A DNA stretch of 64,000 bases from Calothrix sp. C42_A2020_038 (GCA_015272395.1 JACYLQ010000022.1:248001-312000), one strand, 5' to 3'. Positions 1 to 10,770 are shown, numbered from the stretch's first letter. A program made the numbers and translations. Notes: a model not told the origin generated them from the sequence alone.

Positions 1-273
1 AGTCTGGATATAAAAAGTAACATCTGTACCTTGATTTGTTCCTTTTAACTGCATTTGTGATACAGTTTGATAATTATTACCCTTAAAAAAAGTTTCACCC
101 GTCTTGATTAGCAATGGTAAATCTAACTTCTGAGTCGGATTTACTGTATTGGCCGGTTTTAACTGCGCGATTAATGCATTTGATGATGCGTGCGATGCTA
201 AGGCGCCATTATTTCCAATACCAACTAGTACAGCAAAAATGCCAAGCGCGCTGACTATATATTTTGAAGTCAT
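1..273 (-). CDS. Exported protein of unknown function, N-terminal part (runs off the window)
   Basis: The minus strand reads 91 codons from an ATG at 273 to the window edge without a stop. The start is supported by a GAGGAAT ribosome-binding site just upstream. The first 25 or so residues form a classical signal peptide (MTSKYIVSALGIFAVLVGIG, then a small-residue stretch ending near ALA), so the product is exported. The visible mature part contains 'LLIKTGETFFKGNNYQTVSQ' and continues past the edge; no family could be recognised from this fragment. It is followed downstream by unseen sequence, so operon context is unknown. Confidence 0.6.
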   Translation of the reverse strand, partial: MTSKYIVSALGIFAVLVGIGNNGALASHASSNALIAQLKPANTVNPTQKLDLPLLIKTGETFFKGNNYQTVSQMQLKGTNQGTDVTFYIQT

Positions 274-373
274 ATTCCTCACACTTAAAGTCTTTAATCA
301 GTATTATAGTAGCGATTTTATTTTATATATTTGTATAAAATTTAATATCTATATATCCCATAGCTTGGAATAA

Positions 374-602
374 GGGGCTAGGGATCTGTATCATCAGCTT
401 GGGTGGGTTGGGCAACGGATGATGAACGGATGTAACGGTGAGACCAGGCAGCGCGGTGTCGGTTTAGGTCCCGCCAAACTGGCGAACCCGAAGGGATAAG
501 TAGTTTTAAGTAGCTAGACGTTGTTTGTAAAAAAATAGCCCATCTGTTACATCCGCTATATCCGTTGCCAAGCAACCCACCACTGTCCTAGTCCCTAGCT
601 CC
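374..602. repeat. Foldback (MITE-like) intergenic element
   Basis: A 229-bp block is bounded by inverted ends: GGGGCTAGGGA at 374-384 and TCCCTAGCTCC at 592-602. Its arms fold back over about 45 bp: GGTGGGTTG...GGCAACGGAT near 402 pairs with ATCCGTTGCC...CAACCCACC near 560-583, and the outer parts share a GGATGTAAC/GTTACATCC pair. A smaller palindrome (CGCCAAACTGGCG) lies in the centre. There is no convincing gene inside. The right end overlaps the last codons and stop of the nrdG-like gene. Confidence 0.6.
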
Positions 603-1226
603 TATTTCCAAACCACCTTGATAACCAGTAATCAAGCGGCTACCATCTTTAAAGATGTGAACTTCAATTTGGTCGCTTGCCCAGTTAATTTGGTCTTGCA
701 GTGCTGGGTTAAAAATGTGAACTCGCTGATTGCTCGAAGACACTGGTGAATTTGGAGAGTTTACGGCTAAAGCTTCCACATAGGCGCCATCAATCAGAAT
801 ATCAAGTTGTGTTAATAAGTCTTTGGCGCCGGCTGGGGCATAATCAGATTGGAGCTGTTCTAGGGTAAAGCCAGTAAAGGACATAACGTTTAAACCTGCG
901 GCTTTGACTCTTTTGGCTAGGTTTACAAGCGCAGAAGCTTGCCAAAAAGGTTCTCCACCAGAAAACGTCACTCCTTGGTTACGCGGGTCTGCAAGAATTT
1001 TTTCAGCCAGGTTATCTACAGATATGAGTTGATTAACTTCAAAAGACCAAGAAGCTTGATTAAAACAACCCGGACACTCGCGCATACAACCTTGCACCCA
1101 AACAACCGCACGTGAACCAGGTCCATTTACTTCCGATGCATCAACATAGCCCATGATATTAAGATAACCAGGTGGAATTTCAAAAAGTGAAAGATAGGGG
1201 TGGTGTTTTTGTTGATATTGAGTCAT
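588..1226 (-). CDS. NrdG-like radical SAM activating enzyme
   Basis: The 212-residue protein has the radical SAM signature with the 4Fe-4S ligands arranged CX3CX2C (CMRECPGC, about residue 47), followed by the SAM-binding GGEP motif (TFSGGEPFWQ). This matches the short activating-enzyme group that includes NrdG, which generates the glycyl radical of anaerobic ribonucleotide reductase. No nrdD partner lies in the window, so the true client is uncertain. The ATG at 1226 is the only sensible start before the conserved N-terminus. The last residues (GARD, stop) are encoded by the inverted end of the foldback repeat at 374-602, so the C-terminus appears to have been reshaped by that element. It is divergent from enolase, with 211 bp between them. 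Confidence 0.75.
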   Translation of the reverse strand: MTQYQQKHHPYLSLFEIPPGYLNIMGYVDASEVNGPGSRAVVWVQGCMRECPGCFNQASWSFEVNQLISVDNLAEKILADPRNQGVTFSGGEPFWQASALVNLAKRVKAAGLNVMSFTGFTLEQLQSDYAPAGAKDLLTQLDILIDGAYVEALAVNSPNSPVSSSNQRVHIFNPALQDQINWASDQIEVHIFKDGSRLITGYQGGLEIGARD

Positions 1227-1398
1227 TTTGTTTAGTTTCTTCTGTATTGATTAAGGGTATGGATTTACCAAAAGATTAAATGGAAATTTTGAGGACTTTG
1301 TGAGGGTGCTTAATAAATTATTTCTAATTAACTGTCAACAAAGTCCCGCACTCATCCTATGCTAGATTCTTGTGCGGCATGGAAATGTTTACTGTTAG

Positions 1399-2724
<1,326 letters not shown>

Positions 2725-2972
2725 GTTATAAGCTTGCAGGGTTAGGTGAATAGCAACGGATGAATGGTTTTATACGAGCCAAAGTTACTTGTAACAAATA
2801 ATACTTTTTTGCTTTCGTTGCACACCAATCCTCCGAATTTAATGACATGAGCCAGTGATGGTTCATGTTAAAAGTTTTGGTGGTATAAATAATGTCTTGT
2901 GGGGCAGGCATCGCAAGCCTCACAAAATGCACTCAAAGGGGACGCCTGTTCCACAACTCCCCAAAATAAAAG

Positions 2973-5300
2973 TTACCTTAATTTTTTGGTAGTTTTCTTG
3001 AGTTGATCAAATCTTTCTCTCAACCGTTGTAAGTCAGGTTCATGTCCACCGTAACGCCACTTAACGTAAGATGAACAAATCTCGTCAATAACTTCTGCCG
3101 TTGAGAAGGGTTGATGCTGATATAAGACTTGAGCGTATTCTAATGGAGTTTGAGATGGGTGTTTGTGTAAGCCAATTGCTGTAACCCACTGTAACATTTG
3201 TTGATACAGGCTTTCCATTGGTGGTAGTTTGTTAAGAGCTTTTCGGATACAAAATGCTTTCCATTGTTGAAATAACAGCCAAGCTCCAAAAGCTGTGGAT
3301 GTTATGATTATTAGCCCTTGTATTATCCCAAACCAGCCTTTTGTGAACAAACCAAAAAACCAAACGAATGTTCGAGTGAAGAATGAGAATATACTTCCAA
3401 ATAAGCCATTGAGTAAACCAGTTACAGGAGAAGGCAACCATCCTGCGACCCATTTCCAAAACTGTTGAAGAACTGTAAATGTTTGAGTTTCTTCAACTGA
3501 TGGTGGAATTAGGGGGTGTTGAGGTATGGGGTCAAATGCAAACCATCCATATTTGGGAAAATACACTTCGGTCATCGCATAAGCGTCGGTATTACGAACA
3601 ATATACAAACCAGTGAATGGATTGAATTGTCCCGGAGCAAAACCTGCTACCAAGCGTGTGGGAATACCAATAGAGCGCAGCATTACTGTGAGAACGGTAG
3701 AAAAGTGGTCAGGATAGCCACCTTTATATTTAAACAAGAACGCTTCTACCAAGTCCTCGTTTGTTTCTAAGAAGGGAAACTCATCTGGGTTCTCAGGAAC
3801 TTTATAGTTTTGTTTTAGATACTGTGCTAAGTAAAGTGCTTTTTCGTAAGCTGAATTTAAACTCTTTGATGATTTCGCAACGCTGTTTTGGTTATAGTTT
3901 GCTAAGATTTCTTCGGTTTTTTTACGAACTTTTTCGGCGATTTTAGGAGGAAGTTGTAAGTAGTACTCGGAAATGCTATTTGGGTAATTAGTCCCTGCCA
4001 AACCCAACAGCGTCCGGTCGCGTAGTGGAACTTCAGAAATTACAGTGTATGTTAAGCCATCTGCTAGACCAACAGGTGCCCGTAAGCCATTCTCTGTATC
4101 GACTCCTATCACTGGTGTTGGAAAGTAAATTTCCTTTGGATATGCTAGCGCTGGTACTAAATTAGGTAAATCAGATGTTATTGAATATGTTTGTACTATT
4201 TGTTTCGTGGCGCCAACAGTTAAAGGTCTAGGTAAGTAAATTTGGTAAGACCAAGGCGAACGTTTAATGGTCTGTACTTTATCGTTACGGGAAATTTCCC
4301 AACCTTTGCCTGTATAGCGGTCAAATGCTAAGACTCGCCAAAAACCTTCAGTTTGCGAACGAACTCGCATCACAACTTTAGGTTTCATTTCACCGCGTAA
4401 GTTTTGGTTAATACGGCTGTTAAAACCGTAGTAAAAACTTGAGTCAACTTTTCCGGGTTCTCCGTTCTCACTATTTGCAGTTGAATTAACACCTGGGTCT
4501 GTACCATTTTTTGCATTTCCCGCGCGCACGTAACCAGGATTAATAATACTACGTCCAGTAAAATTGCCTTTAACTTCGATATTCGAGCTGACTGGAAACA
4601 TTCTCAGTTGATAGCCTGGAAAACGCGGGAGAACTGCAAAAATTCCCAATCCGCTAATGATAATAACTCCAAAGAGTAAAAAATAAGAAGACAAAGACAA
4701 AGCTAGATTTTTCTGCTTTGTCTTTGACTTAACTTTTACTTCTGTTATACCTAGTCTTGAGCGGTAATCAAACACTAAAGTCGGCAAGGCAATAGCTAAG
4801 AACAATAGCAGCATGGGTGCAAACGCCAGAGTTTGACTTAATGTCGCTGCCACACCTAGCAAAATCAACCCAATGACGACTGAATAACCCAAGTCCTTAC
4901 GCCTGGGCATGTCAAAACTATGTAATACTTGGAGTTGTACTAACAACTGCGCCAAAACTAATCGCGTATCGTTCAATTCCCCCAACAATCGCTCAAAAAA
5001 AGCACCCAGTGCTACTAACATCAACAGTGCGATTCCAAATTTGACCGATATATTGCGACTTTGGCGCCGATAATAACTCCAAATTGCGCCTAAAAGCGAG
5101 AGTGGCGCAGCCCAAAAAGACAACTGGGTTTCAGATGCGATATCTGTTGCAACAATTCCCACAATTACTAACGCTAGCACCAGCACTCTTAAGGGAATTG
5201 AATTTTCAATTTCCTGATTAGATGCATTTTTAGTTTTTGGGTTCCAGTTTATCCATACTGGTAAACTAGCACCTTTCCGTATCCTGGAAAAATCAAACAT
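2973..5300 (-). CDS. TgpA-like membrane protein with a degenerate transglutaminase domain
   Basis: The 775-residue protein has an N-terminal block of hydrophobic helices (about residues 30-205, DUF3488/TgpA type), a long extracytoplasmic part, a transglutaminase-like core (about 470-600) and a further TM segment near 650-690 with a cytoplasmic C-terminal tail (DUF4129-like). The core is recognisable from VMLRSIGIPTRLVAGF. The expected triad Cys-His-Asp is not intact: the Cys position of the usual GxCExFA motif is Pro530 (GGYPDHF), the His position of DAHAW is Tyr574 (TDAYAM), and only Asp590 (FDPIP) remains. Transpeptidase chemistry is therefore unlikely and a binding or scaffold role is more plausible. 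From memory, cyanobacterial relatives may share these changes; this needs an alignment. Confidence 0.8.
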   Translation of the reverse strand: MFDFSRIRKGASLPVWINWNPKTKNASNQEIENSIPLRVLVLALVIVGIVATDIASETQLSFWAAPLSLLGAIWSYYRRQSRNISVKFGIALLMLVALGAFFERLLGELNDTRLVLAQLLVQLQVLHSFDMPRRKDLGYSVVIGLILLGVAATLSQTLAFAPMLLLFLAIALPTLVFDYRSRLGITEVKVKSKTKQKNLALSLSSYFLLFGVIIISGLGIFAVLPRFPGYQLRMFPVSSNIEVKGNFTGRSIINPGYVRAGNAKNGTDPGVNSTANSENGEPGKVDSSFYYGFNSRINQNLRGEMKPKVVMRVRSQTEGFWRVLAFDRYTGKGWEISRNDKVQTIKRSPWSYQIYLPRPLTVGATKQIVQTYSITSDLPNLVPALAYPKEIYFPTPVIGVDTENGLRAPVGLADGLTYTVISEVPLRDRTLLGLAGTNYPNSISEYYLQLPPKIAEKVRKKTEEILANYNQNSVAKSSKSLNSAYEKALYLAQYLKQNYKVPENPDEFPFLETNEDLVEAFLFKYKGGYPDHFSTVLTVMLRSIGIPTRLVAGFAPGQFNPFTGLYIVRNTDAYAMTEVYFPKYGWFAFDPIPQHPLIPPSVEETQTFTVLQQFWKWVAGWLPSPVTGLLNGLFGSIFSFFTRTFVWFFGLFTKGWFGIIQGLIIITSTAFGAWLLFQQWKAFCIRKALNKLPPMESLYQQMLQWVTAIGLHKHPSQTPLEYAQVLYQHQPFSTAEVIDEICSSYVKWRYGGHEPDLQRLRERFDQLKKTTKKLR

Positions 5301-5552
5301 TTTTGAGTTAGAAAGCAGCTAGTGGATGTAATCACAAAGCGATGCAGAAGAAGCAACGGGATACATACATGTTCAGTATAAACAACTGACCGTAGACGCT
5401 ACAGGCACCATACCGTCGAATCTTCGACAAGTATTAGTGCCTTCCTAATGACCGCTTATTTAAACCAAGCATACGCTTTAAAACCTGGATCGTCACCTCA
5501 CAAGCAATAGTGCTTACTTAACATCATTGGCGCTAGCTGTTAGTATTTTTAA

Positions 5553-6533
5553 TTACACAGTGGGAAGAATTAAAAATGTCAATGGCTGTTGATCAATTTC
5601 TGTTAACTTAACTTCGAGTGTGTATGGTTGACGTGGAGAAACACAAAGTATTTCTACGCTCAAAGAACCTGCACTTGAAGATTGTGCCATTGCGCTGGTT
5701 GCATCATTGGCAACTTTTATATTTCCTTGAGTAGGTAAATCAACGGTTACGCAAAGTTTTGCTTCGGCGCCGTATTTTAAATACTCAACATGGAGGTTGA
5801 TAACACCAACATCAGTCAGCCATTGCCGATTAACTACTGGATTACTCACAGAGACAGGTAGTGTCAAGTTATCGAGCAGTTGTTTGGCAGCCATCAATGA
5901 AACAGCCATTTGCTGACTTGTTTGGAGTGAGAAATAATCACTACCCAAATTAGGCATTGCCTCAATGGTAGAGGCAGAACGATAAGGAGTTCTTAGCACT
6001 AATCCGGCTAAGTCATTGATTGCCTGGTCATCGTTAGGAAATAAACTCTCCACTGCCTGAACTAGTTTTGCCCCCAGTGGCAGTGAAGAAGTAACTAATG
6101 CTTGACACTTTTCGAGCAATTGCCGAAAAACTCGTTCAGGCAAGCTAATTGGCAGTGAAAGCGTGGTCTGTTCACAAGACCATCCCCATGCAGGGACTAA
6201 CGCGACAGATGGACTGTCAACGTAGTCAGGATATTCTTTGATTTGGGTTTCCCAAGGGAATAAAGGAGGATGGTTTTGGATTTGAATTTGCAACCGACGT
6301 TTAAGGACGGCTTGGAAACGTTCTTGCACAGTAGGAATTTCTCCTAGTTGAGAGGTTTGGGGGTGCAAACGTCCTTGTTGCAGAAACTCCTGTGAAGGAG
6401 GAGCAACGTTCGTATGCTTTTCAACCCCGTTATTTTCCTTACATTCGACCGAAGTATCTTCTGAGGCTACAGCTTCCGTAGCTAATAGCCATCTAAATAA
6501 CTGGTTTTGTAAGGATTCTGAGTCACTATTCAT
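5553..6533 (-). CDS. patU: PatU-like heterocyst pattern protein
   Basis: The gene follows hetZ directly and overlaps its end, as patU does in heterocystous cyanobacteria. In Nostoc PCC 7120 the homologue is split into patU5 and patU3; here it is one uninterrupted frame of 326 residues, as in Nostoc punctiforme. No enzymatic motif is visible. There is a low-complexity stretch near residue 30-60, then a conserved-looking part with PLFPWETQIKEYP and VPAWGWSCEQTTLSLP. The longest frame would begin at a GTG at 6545, but an ATG at 6533 is preferred; neither has a strong ribosome-binding site. The overlap with hetZ (8 nt from the ATG) suggests translational coupling. The assignment rests on gene order and remembered family sequence. 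Confidence 0.68.
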   Translation of the reverse strand: MNSDSESLQNQLFRWLLATEAVASEDTSVECKENNGVEKHTNVAPPSQEFLQQGRLHPQTSQLGEIPTVQERFQAVLKRRLQIQIQNHPPLFPWETQIKEYPDYVDSPSVALVPAWGWSCEQTTLSLPISLPERVFRQLLEKCQALVTSSLPLGAKLVQAVESLFPNDDQAINDLAGLVLRTPYRSASTIEAMPNLGSDYFSLQTSQQMAVSLMAAKQLLDNLTLPVSVSNPVVNRQWLTDVGVINLHVEYLKYGAEAKLCVTVDLPTQGNIKVANDATSAMAQSSSAGSLSVEILCVSPRQPYTLEVKLTEIDQQPLTFLILPTV

Positions 6534-7716
6534 GAGTAGATGCACCCGATCCGGACACTAAAGAGTTACGAATTTCCCATGCTTGTTCAAGAATTTTAAA
6601 CCATCGTTTTTGAAGTTGTGCCATTGATAACCCTAATGATTTTGCAATTTTTTCATCAGGTTCTTTTTTTTGCTTTAATTCTAGTAAAGCCTGTTGTTTT
6701 GCATCCATTTCCCTGGTAAATTTTTCCCATTGCTGGGGTGTCAAACCTAAATTAGTGCTGAGGTCGGCTTCGAGCCATTCATGTACTAGCTCCCAGCGGT
6801 GTAATAGTGCAAATCGAATCAAATGGTACTTAAAACGCTGCTGTAAATAATCGCGTTGCCTGGAAGTTAAATTCAAAACTGATTCGATTTCAGTTGCCGA
6901 CATATCCTGTAGTCGCAGCGCAAAGTAATCAGCACAATCATTTTGCTGCCGTTCCTCGAGATAATTCATCAATTCTGTAATCACAACTGAACGAAGCGTA
7001 TCCTCTTGAGGCTCTGGTTCTGGCTGTGTCGCCATTGCGCTTCGTAACAGTTGAACTGCAGGTTCTTCCCAGGCGCCATCAGTTTCACCACCACTACCTT
7101 CGGCTGCTTGTTCGATATCAACACAGGTTTCTGGTGGTTGCTGTTGGGAAAAAGTTTGTGCCCGTAGGATAATTAGTTGTTGCTGTCGTCCAGGCAAGGG
7201 GATACGACGTTTACCATAGCGCTCGGTAAACGCCATGTACTCAGATAATTCGAGAAGTGTTTGAGGTTGGTAGGTAGCACCGAGTTGGTTTTCACGACGA
7301 AAAGCGTTGAGTGCTTCTAGATAAAAACTTTGTAGAAAATCTTCAATTATCGTTAGCCGACCTTGATAGCTTAATTGCCGCTGTGGAGGATTGATGTAAC
7401 GATAGATAATTGCACTCAAGGTACTATGGAGTTCGACTCGACCCCGATTAGAACCTAACTGGTAATATCGTAGGCACTGAGAAAGACGATGGCGGGCAAG
7501 GGTGATTGCGGAGTTTTCTATGGCACCAGAAGCTTGGATGCGCTTACTCTCACTGCAAATTCGGTAAACCTCGGCAGTGATTCTCATTGCCACATCGTGG
7601 CAATTGGACTCCGAAGCTTTGGTTGATTGCTTCAGTTCCTGGAAGGAAAGTTCAAATATCGCCTCCACGCCGATAGAATTTTCTCCCTGAATAGTTGTGG
7701 TTGCGGCTAAATTCAT
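6526..7716 (-). CDS. hetZ: HetZ, early heterocyst differentiation regulator
   Basis: The 396-residue protein matches my recollection of HetZ: N-terminal MNLAATTTIQGENSIGVEAI, a central ELHSTLSAIIYRYINPPQRQ, and a C-terminal half with two helix-turn-helix-like stretches (LNLTSRQRDYLQQRFKYHLI and SLGLSMAQLQKRWFKILEQA) resembling sigma-70 region 4 geometry. HetZ acts with HetR and HetP early in heterocyst commitment and binds DNA. The downstream overlapping patU and the nearby septal amidases reproduce the known neighbourhood of alr0099 in PCC 7120. The ATG at 7716 faces a 225-bp divergent spacer, which should hold its developmentally controlled promoter; I did not recognise a specific HetR site there. 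Confidence 0.8.
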   Translation of the reverse strand: MNLAATTTIQGENSIGVEAIFELSFQELKQSTKASESNCHDVAMRITAEVYRICSESKRIQASGAIENSAITLARHRLSQCLRYYQLGSNRGRVELHSTLSAIIYRYINPPQRQLSYQGRLTIIEDFLQSFYLEALNAFRRENQLGATYQPQTLLELSEYMAFTERYGKRRIPLPGRQQQLIILRAQTFSQQQPPETCVDIEQAAEGSGGETDGAWEEPAVQLLRSAMATQPEPEPQEDTLRSVVITELMNYLEERQQNDCADYFALRLQDMSATEIESVLNLTSRQRDYLQQRFKYHLIRFALLHRWELVHEWLEADLSTNLGLTPQQWEKFTREMDAKQQALLELKQKKEPDEKIAKSLGLSMAQLQKRWFKILEQAWEIRNSLVSGSGASTHE

Positions 7717-7941
7717 AGTCTCGTTATAAAAAAGACCTTAACATATCATCTATTTGCAGCTTAGGCGATAGTCAATAGTAAGTATTGGTTAAACAGGCAT
7801 TTTGTATAAGATACAGCGATTGGTACATCCAAAAGTTGAAGACTTGGTTTAGTCTATTATTCCCAACGATTGTTCGATTGTTTGCCATACCATACCAAAA
7901 TTGTTCTCAATACCGATTACTACGCACGCAGCAGGTAATTT

Positions 7942-8412
7942 ATGGATTTAGAAGCACAAATTCAATTGCTGATCGATAACGCACCCCAAGATGGTATTAC
8001 ACCACAACTGATTACAGCAATCGCTCCTGTTCTCAAGGCATTTGCTCAAAGGTTAGCTTATAAACAGTACTATATCCTCCAAGGTGTGGATGAACAGTGG
8101 GTTCTAACAACATTGAGCAAAAGTACTAATCCAAAACTCGAAAAACGGGTAATTTACGCTTATCCAAGGTTACAAGATGCGATTGGAAGCCAATCTACTA
8201 CTGTAAACCCTGAATTAACCGCTAAACCCATCGGAGTTATACACATTTTGTTTCAGCTAACGGCAATGGAACCCGTAGATAGTATAGTTTTTTTTGAAAC
8301 TTTTGGCGTGAGTGGTGATACAATCGAAATCCCACGCTCTGAGCTACAATTACTAATCCAAAAAGCTATGAGTTCATACCGAAGCAAGGTAGTGCCTCCT
8401 GATATCGCTTAA
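7942..8412 (+). CDS. Conserved cyanobacterial protein of unknown function
   Basis: The 156-residue soluble protein starts at an ATG preceded by GCAGGTAATTT and has no signal peptide or TM segment. It is predicted to be alpha/beta, with a helical N-terminus (MDLEAQIQLLIDNAP, AIAPVLKAFAQRLAYKQYYI) followed by strands (EQWVLTTLS, KRVIYAYPRLQDAI). No catalytic motif is evident. It is divergent from hetZ and converges on sds with a bidirectional hairpin terminator between them. I do not recognise the family. Confidence 0.7.
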   Translation: MDLEAQIQLLIDNAPQDGITPQLITAIAPVLKAFAQRLAYKQYYILQGVDEQWVLTTLSKSTNPKLEKRVIYAYPRLQDAIGSQSTTVNPELTAKPIGVIHILFQLTAMEPVDSIVFFETFGVSGDTIEIPRSELQLLIQKAMSSYRSKVVPPDIA

Positions 8413-8536
8413 AAACTACCAGATATCAGCTTAACTTGTCACATGGGTTATTGTGGGGAATTGCTGTAACTATTTCAAGAGCTAAGGGTAACAGGCAACA
8501 GAAATTTTAAGAAATTTCACTGTCTGTATCTACTCC

Positions 8537-8555
8537 TTAGCCCTTTTTAGGCTAA
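8537..8555. terminator. Bidirectional hairpin terminator
   Basis: TTAGCC (8537-8542) pairs with GGCTAA (8550-8555); A/T-rich runs follow on both sides (ATAAAAAATTTTAAT to the right). It sits between the convergent ends of the unknown gene at 7942 and sds. Confidence 0.55.
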
Positions 8556-8565
8556 ATAAAAAATT

Positions 8566-9537
8566 TTAATACAAACGGCTTAATACAAAATCAGTCATAT
8601 TTATCAAAGCTTGACGAGATTCTGAATATGGTAAGTCAACTAAATGCTCCACAGCTAACTTGGCGTGATGTACTGCTAGTTCCCTGGCTTTGCTGATACC
8701 TTGACTATCGACAATTAATGCCATTGCCTGCTCCAAGTCACCTTCTTGGGCAAACTCTCGCTCGATCAACACTTCCAATGCCGGCTTTTCTTCTAACGCA
8801 TACAATACAGGCGCCGTCAAGTTTCCGCTTTTCAAATCACCACCTACAGGTTTTCCAAGCTTATCAGCCGAACCTGTTAAGTCGAAAATATCGTCAACTA
8901 TTTGGAACGCCAAACCTAAGTCGCGTCCATATCCGTACAAATGCTCTGCCAGTTCAGCAGAAACATTGCTTAATATTCCGGCAGCTTTAGCGCTGTTCGC
9001 AAACAAAGTGGCGGTTTTGTAATAACTTTTTTGAAGATAAGTATCTATTGAGATGGTCGCATCAAAATGATTCAACCCCTGCTGAATTTCTCCAACTGCG
9101 AAGTCCATCAAAACCTGAGAGAGAAGTTTGACAACTTCTAAATTATCCAAGTTTGCTAGGTGCCAAGAGGACTGGGCAAAGAAAAAGTCTCCAGCCAATA
9201 CAGCAACGCGGTTCCCAAACAAACTATGGATAGTTGGAACACCACGTCTGTATTCAGACTCATCTACTACATCATCATGTACCAGGCTAGCTGTGTGAAT
9301 CATTTCTGTAATCTCAGCAAGGCGGCGATGACGAATTGTAATATCCTGCTGTAACATAGTGGCCCGCGATATGAGCAGAACTATAGCTGGTCTGATACGC
9401 TTTCCCCCAGCTCCAAATAAGTGTTTCGCCGCCGCGTAGAGGATGGGGTGGTCTGTGCCAACTAAGTGTATCAGATTGTCTGCTAGTATTCGCAGGTCTG
9501 CTTCCACAGGAGTAAAAAGGGAGGTTGCTGGGGTCAT
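8566..9537 (-). CDS. sds: Solanesyl diphosphate synthase
   Basis: The 323-residue protein is a trans-polyprenyl diphosphate synthase. It has the first Asp-rich motif LVHDDVVDES with the following YRRGVPT, the GGKRIRP substrate-binding motif near residue 43, and the second Asp-rich motif FQIVDDIFD. In cyanobacteria this enzyme condenses isopentenyl units to the C45 chain that becomes the plastoquinone-9 side chain. The length and the small residues before the first DDxxD fit a long-chain synthase rather than GGPP synthase. The ATG at 9537 gives the usual N-terminus (TSLFTPVEADLRILADNL). It lies in the hetZ-amiC neighbourhood, in the same orientation as murI. Confidence 0.92.
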   Translation of the reverse strand: MTPATSLFTPVEADLRILADNLIHLVGTDHPILYAAAKHLFGAGGKRIRPAIVLLISRATMLQQDITIRHRRLAEITEMIHTASLVHDDVVDESEYRRGVPTIHSLFGNRVAVLAGDFFFAQSSWHLANLDNLEVVKLLSQVLMDFAVGEIQQGLNHFDATISIDTYLQKSYYKTATLFANSAKAAGILSNVSAELAEHLYGYGRDLGLAFQIVDDIFDLTGSADKLGKPVGGDLKSGNLTAPVLYALEEKPALEVLIEREFAQEGDLEQAMALIVDSQGISKARELAVHHAKLAVEHLVDLPYSESRQALINMTDFVLSRLY

Positions 9538-10644
9538 GGATTGGCGGACTCTGGCTTAAGTTACGAAAGTTTACATAATCTATACTCATTTTAAGATAAC
9601 GCAGGTAGAGTGCAAAGCTGATCTTTGAGAATCATTGTATTAACCTCAATCTTCGTATGGCTAACACAAAATAAAGCTACCTAGCACATTTAGGAACTCT
9701 AGACTACTATCCAAGGTCTTTTGATTGAGGTTTTCAGATTTGTAAATCCTTTAGCCTCCAACTTTTCACGCTCGTTACAAAACTTCCATACACCAGAAGA
9801 ATAAGCGGGTCAAGTTTTGTACATACAGTCAAAAGTCTGGCTAAATGCAAATAAATAAATCTTATTGTATCAAAAACTACCATTGATTTACATTTCTTTA
9901 AATCCTAATCATTGTCATTATCTATATATTTTTTTTATTACTTAGGAGCTATAATGTTGCGAAAGTTACCAAAAGCACTTGAAATGTTATGATTTATACA
10001 AAAAAAATTAAGTATACAATTAAAAATTATTTGTGTAATAACTAAAAAATTTTTAAAATTAGCCTCTAACTTGACTCAAAAGTCTCGGTGGTTGTGTTAC
10101 GCTAAGACTTAGGGACTTAAAACTTTTTTCGTTATTCACCTCAAAGAAGTAAGATGCTCATGGGCATTTTGCCTTCTTTGATATGTGAGTTAAATAGATG
10201 CCGTGAGTTGAACACACGAAAACTATTTTTAGTGATTCGTAACAGTTCGGCAGTAGGTGACTGTGGTTTTTGCCGGGATTTTAAACAATTTCGGCGAATA
10301 GGTAAGCAAGCCTTTAAGTTTCTATTGAAGGCGAGTAGTGTCTCATGCTTTATAGAGGCAGTAAAGAAATTGTGCAGATTTGAAAAGACTGCGGAAGCAG
10401 CGCTTCACGCCGCTGTTCAGCGGTTAGGTAGCTGATTTTCAGTAGTGAGTCTGTACACAAGCATAACTATTAAACAAAAAACCAAAATTAGAGAAGTTAG
10501 TTCAAATTTGACTGTACTTTAATTTTTAGTATAAGTCAAATTGTATTTGTGGTTGTGAGAAGTGTTCGTGAGAATCTGCATTCACACGCTTGATTTGTGT
10601 TGTCACAAAAAATATATCTTGCATAAGAAAATTACTAGTACGAA
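9538..10644. other. Intergenic region with no supported gene
   Basis: About 1.1 kb between sds and the small ORF at 10645. It is AT-rich. A 93-codon frame (10154-10435) lacks a ribosome-binding site, has unusual Cys/Arg-rich composition and is not credited. A short GC-rich palindromic patch (AGCGC..GCCGCTGTTCAGCGG) near 10400-10420 resembles dispersed repeat debris. Confidence 0.4.
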
Positions 10645-10770
10645 ATGGTTTATGTAAAAATGCCTATGATGATTTTTATATTAGCTTCTGGATACTTATT
10701 TACCGTGTATCTATTATTGGCGTTAGCTAAACGCAACGGAAATAAAACTTACCCTATCGATGATATCTAA
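10645..10770 (+). CDS. Possible 41-residue single-span membrane protein
   Basis: An ATG at 10645 opens 41 codons encoding one clear hydrophobic helix (MIFILASGYLFTVYLLLAL) followed by a basic and polar tail (AKRNGNKTYPIDDI). This is the architecture of the many small cyanobacterial membrane subunits, but I could not match it to any known photosystem, cytochrome b6f or NDH small subunit. There is no strong Shine-Dalgarno sequence. It lies alone on the plus strand between sds and murI. Treat it as a plausible but unconfirmed gene. Confidence 0.35.
   Translation: MVYVKMPMMIFILASGYLFTVYLLLALAKRNGNKTYPIDDI

Noticed and set aside
378-575. 65-codon minus-strand frame
   Set aside because: It lies entirely within the foldback repeat at 374-602 and has no ribosome-binding site.
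2726-2932. 68-codon minus-strand frame after enolase
   Set aside because: Lies in spacer repeats and lacks a ribosome-binding site.
7785-7979. 64-codon plus-strand frame between hetZ and the unknown gene
   Set aside because: Overlaps the start of the gene at 7942 in another frame, in the hetZ promoter region.
10154-10435. 93-codon plus-strand frame
   Set aside because: No ribosome-binding site, atypical Cys/Arg-rich composition and no recognisable domain; the sequence contains repeat-like patches.
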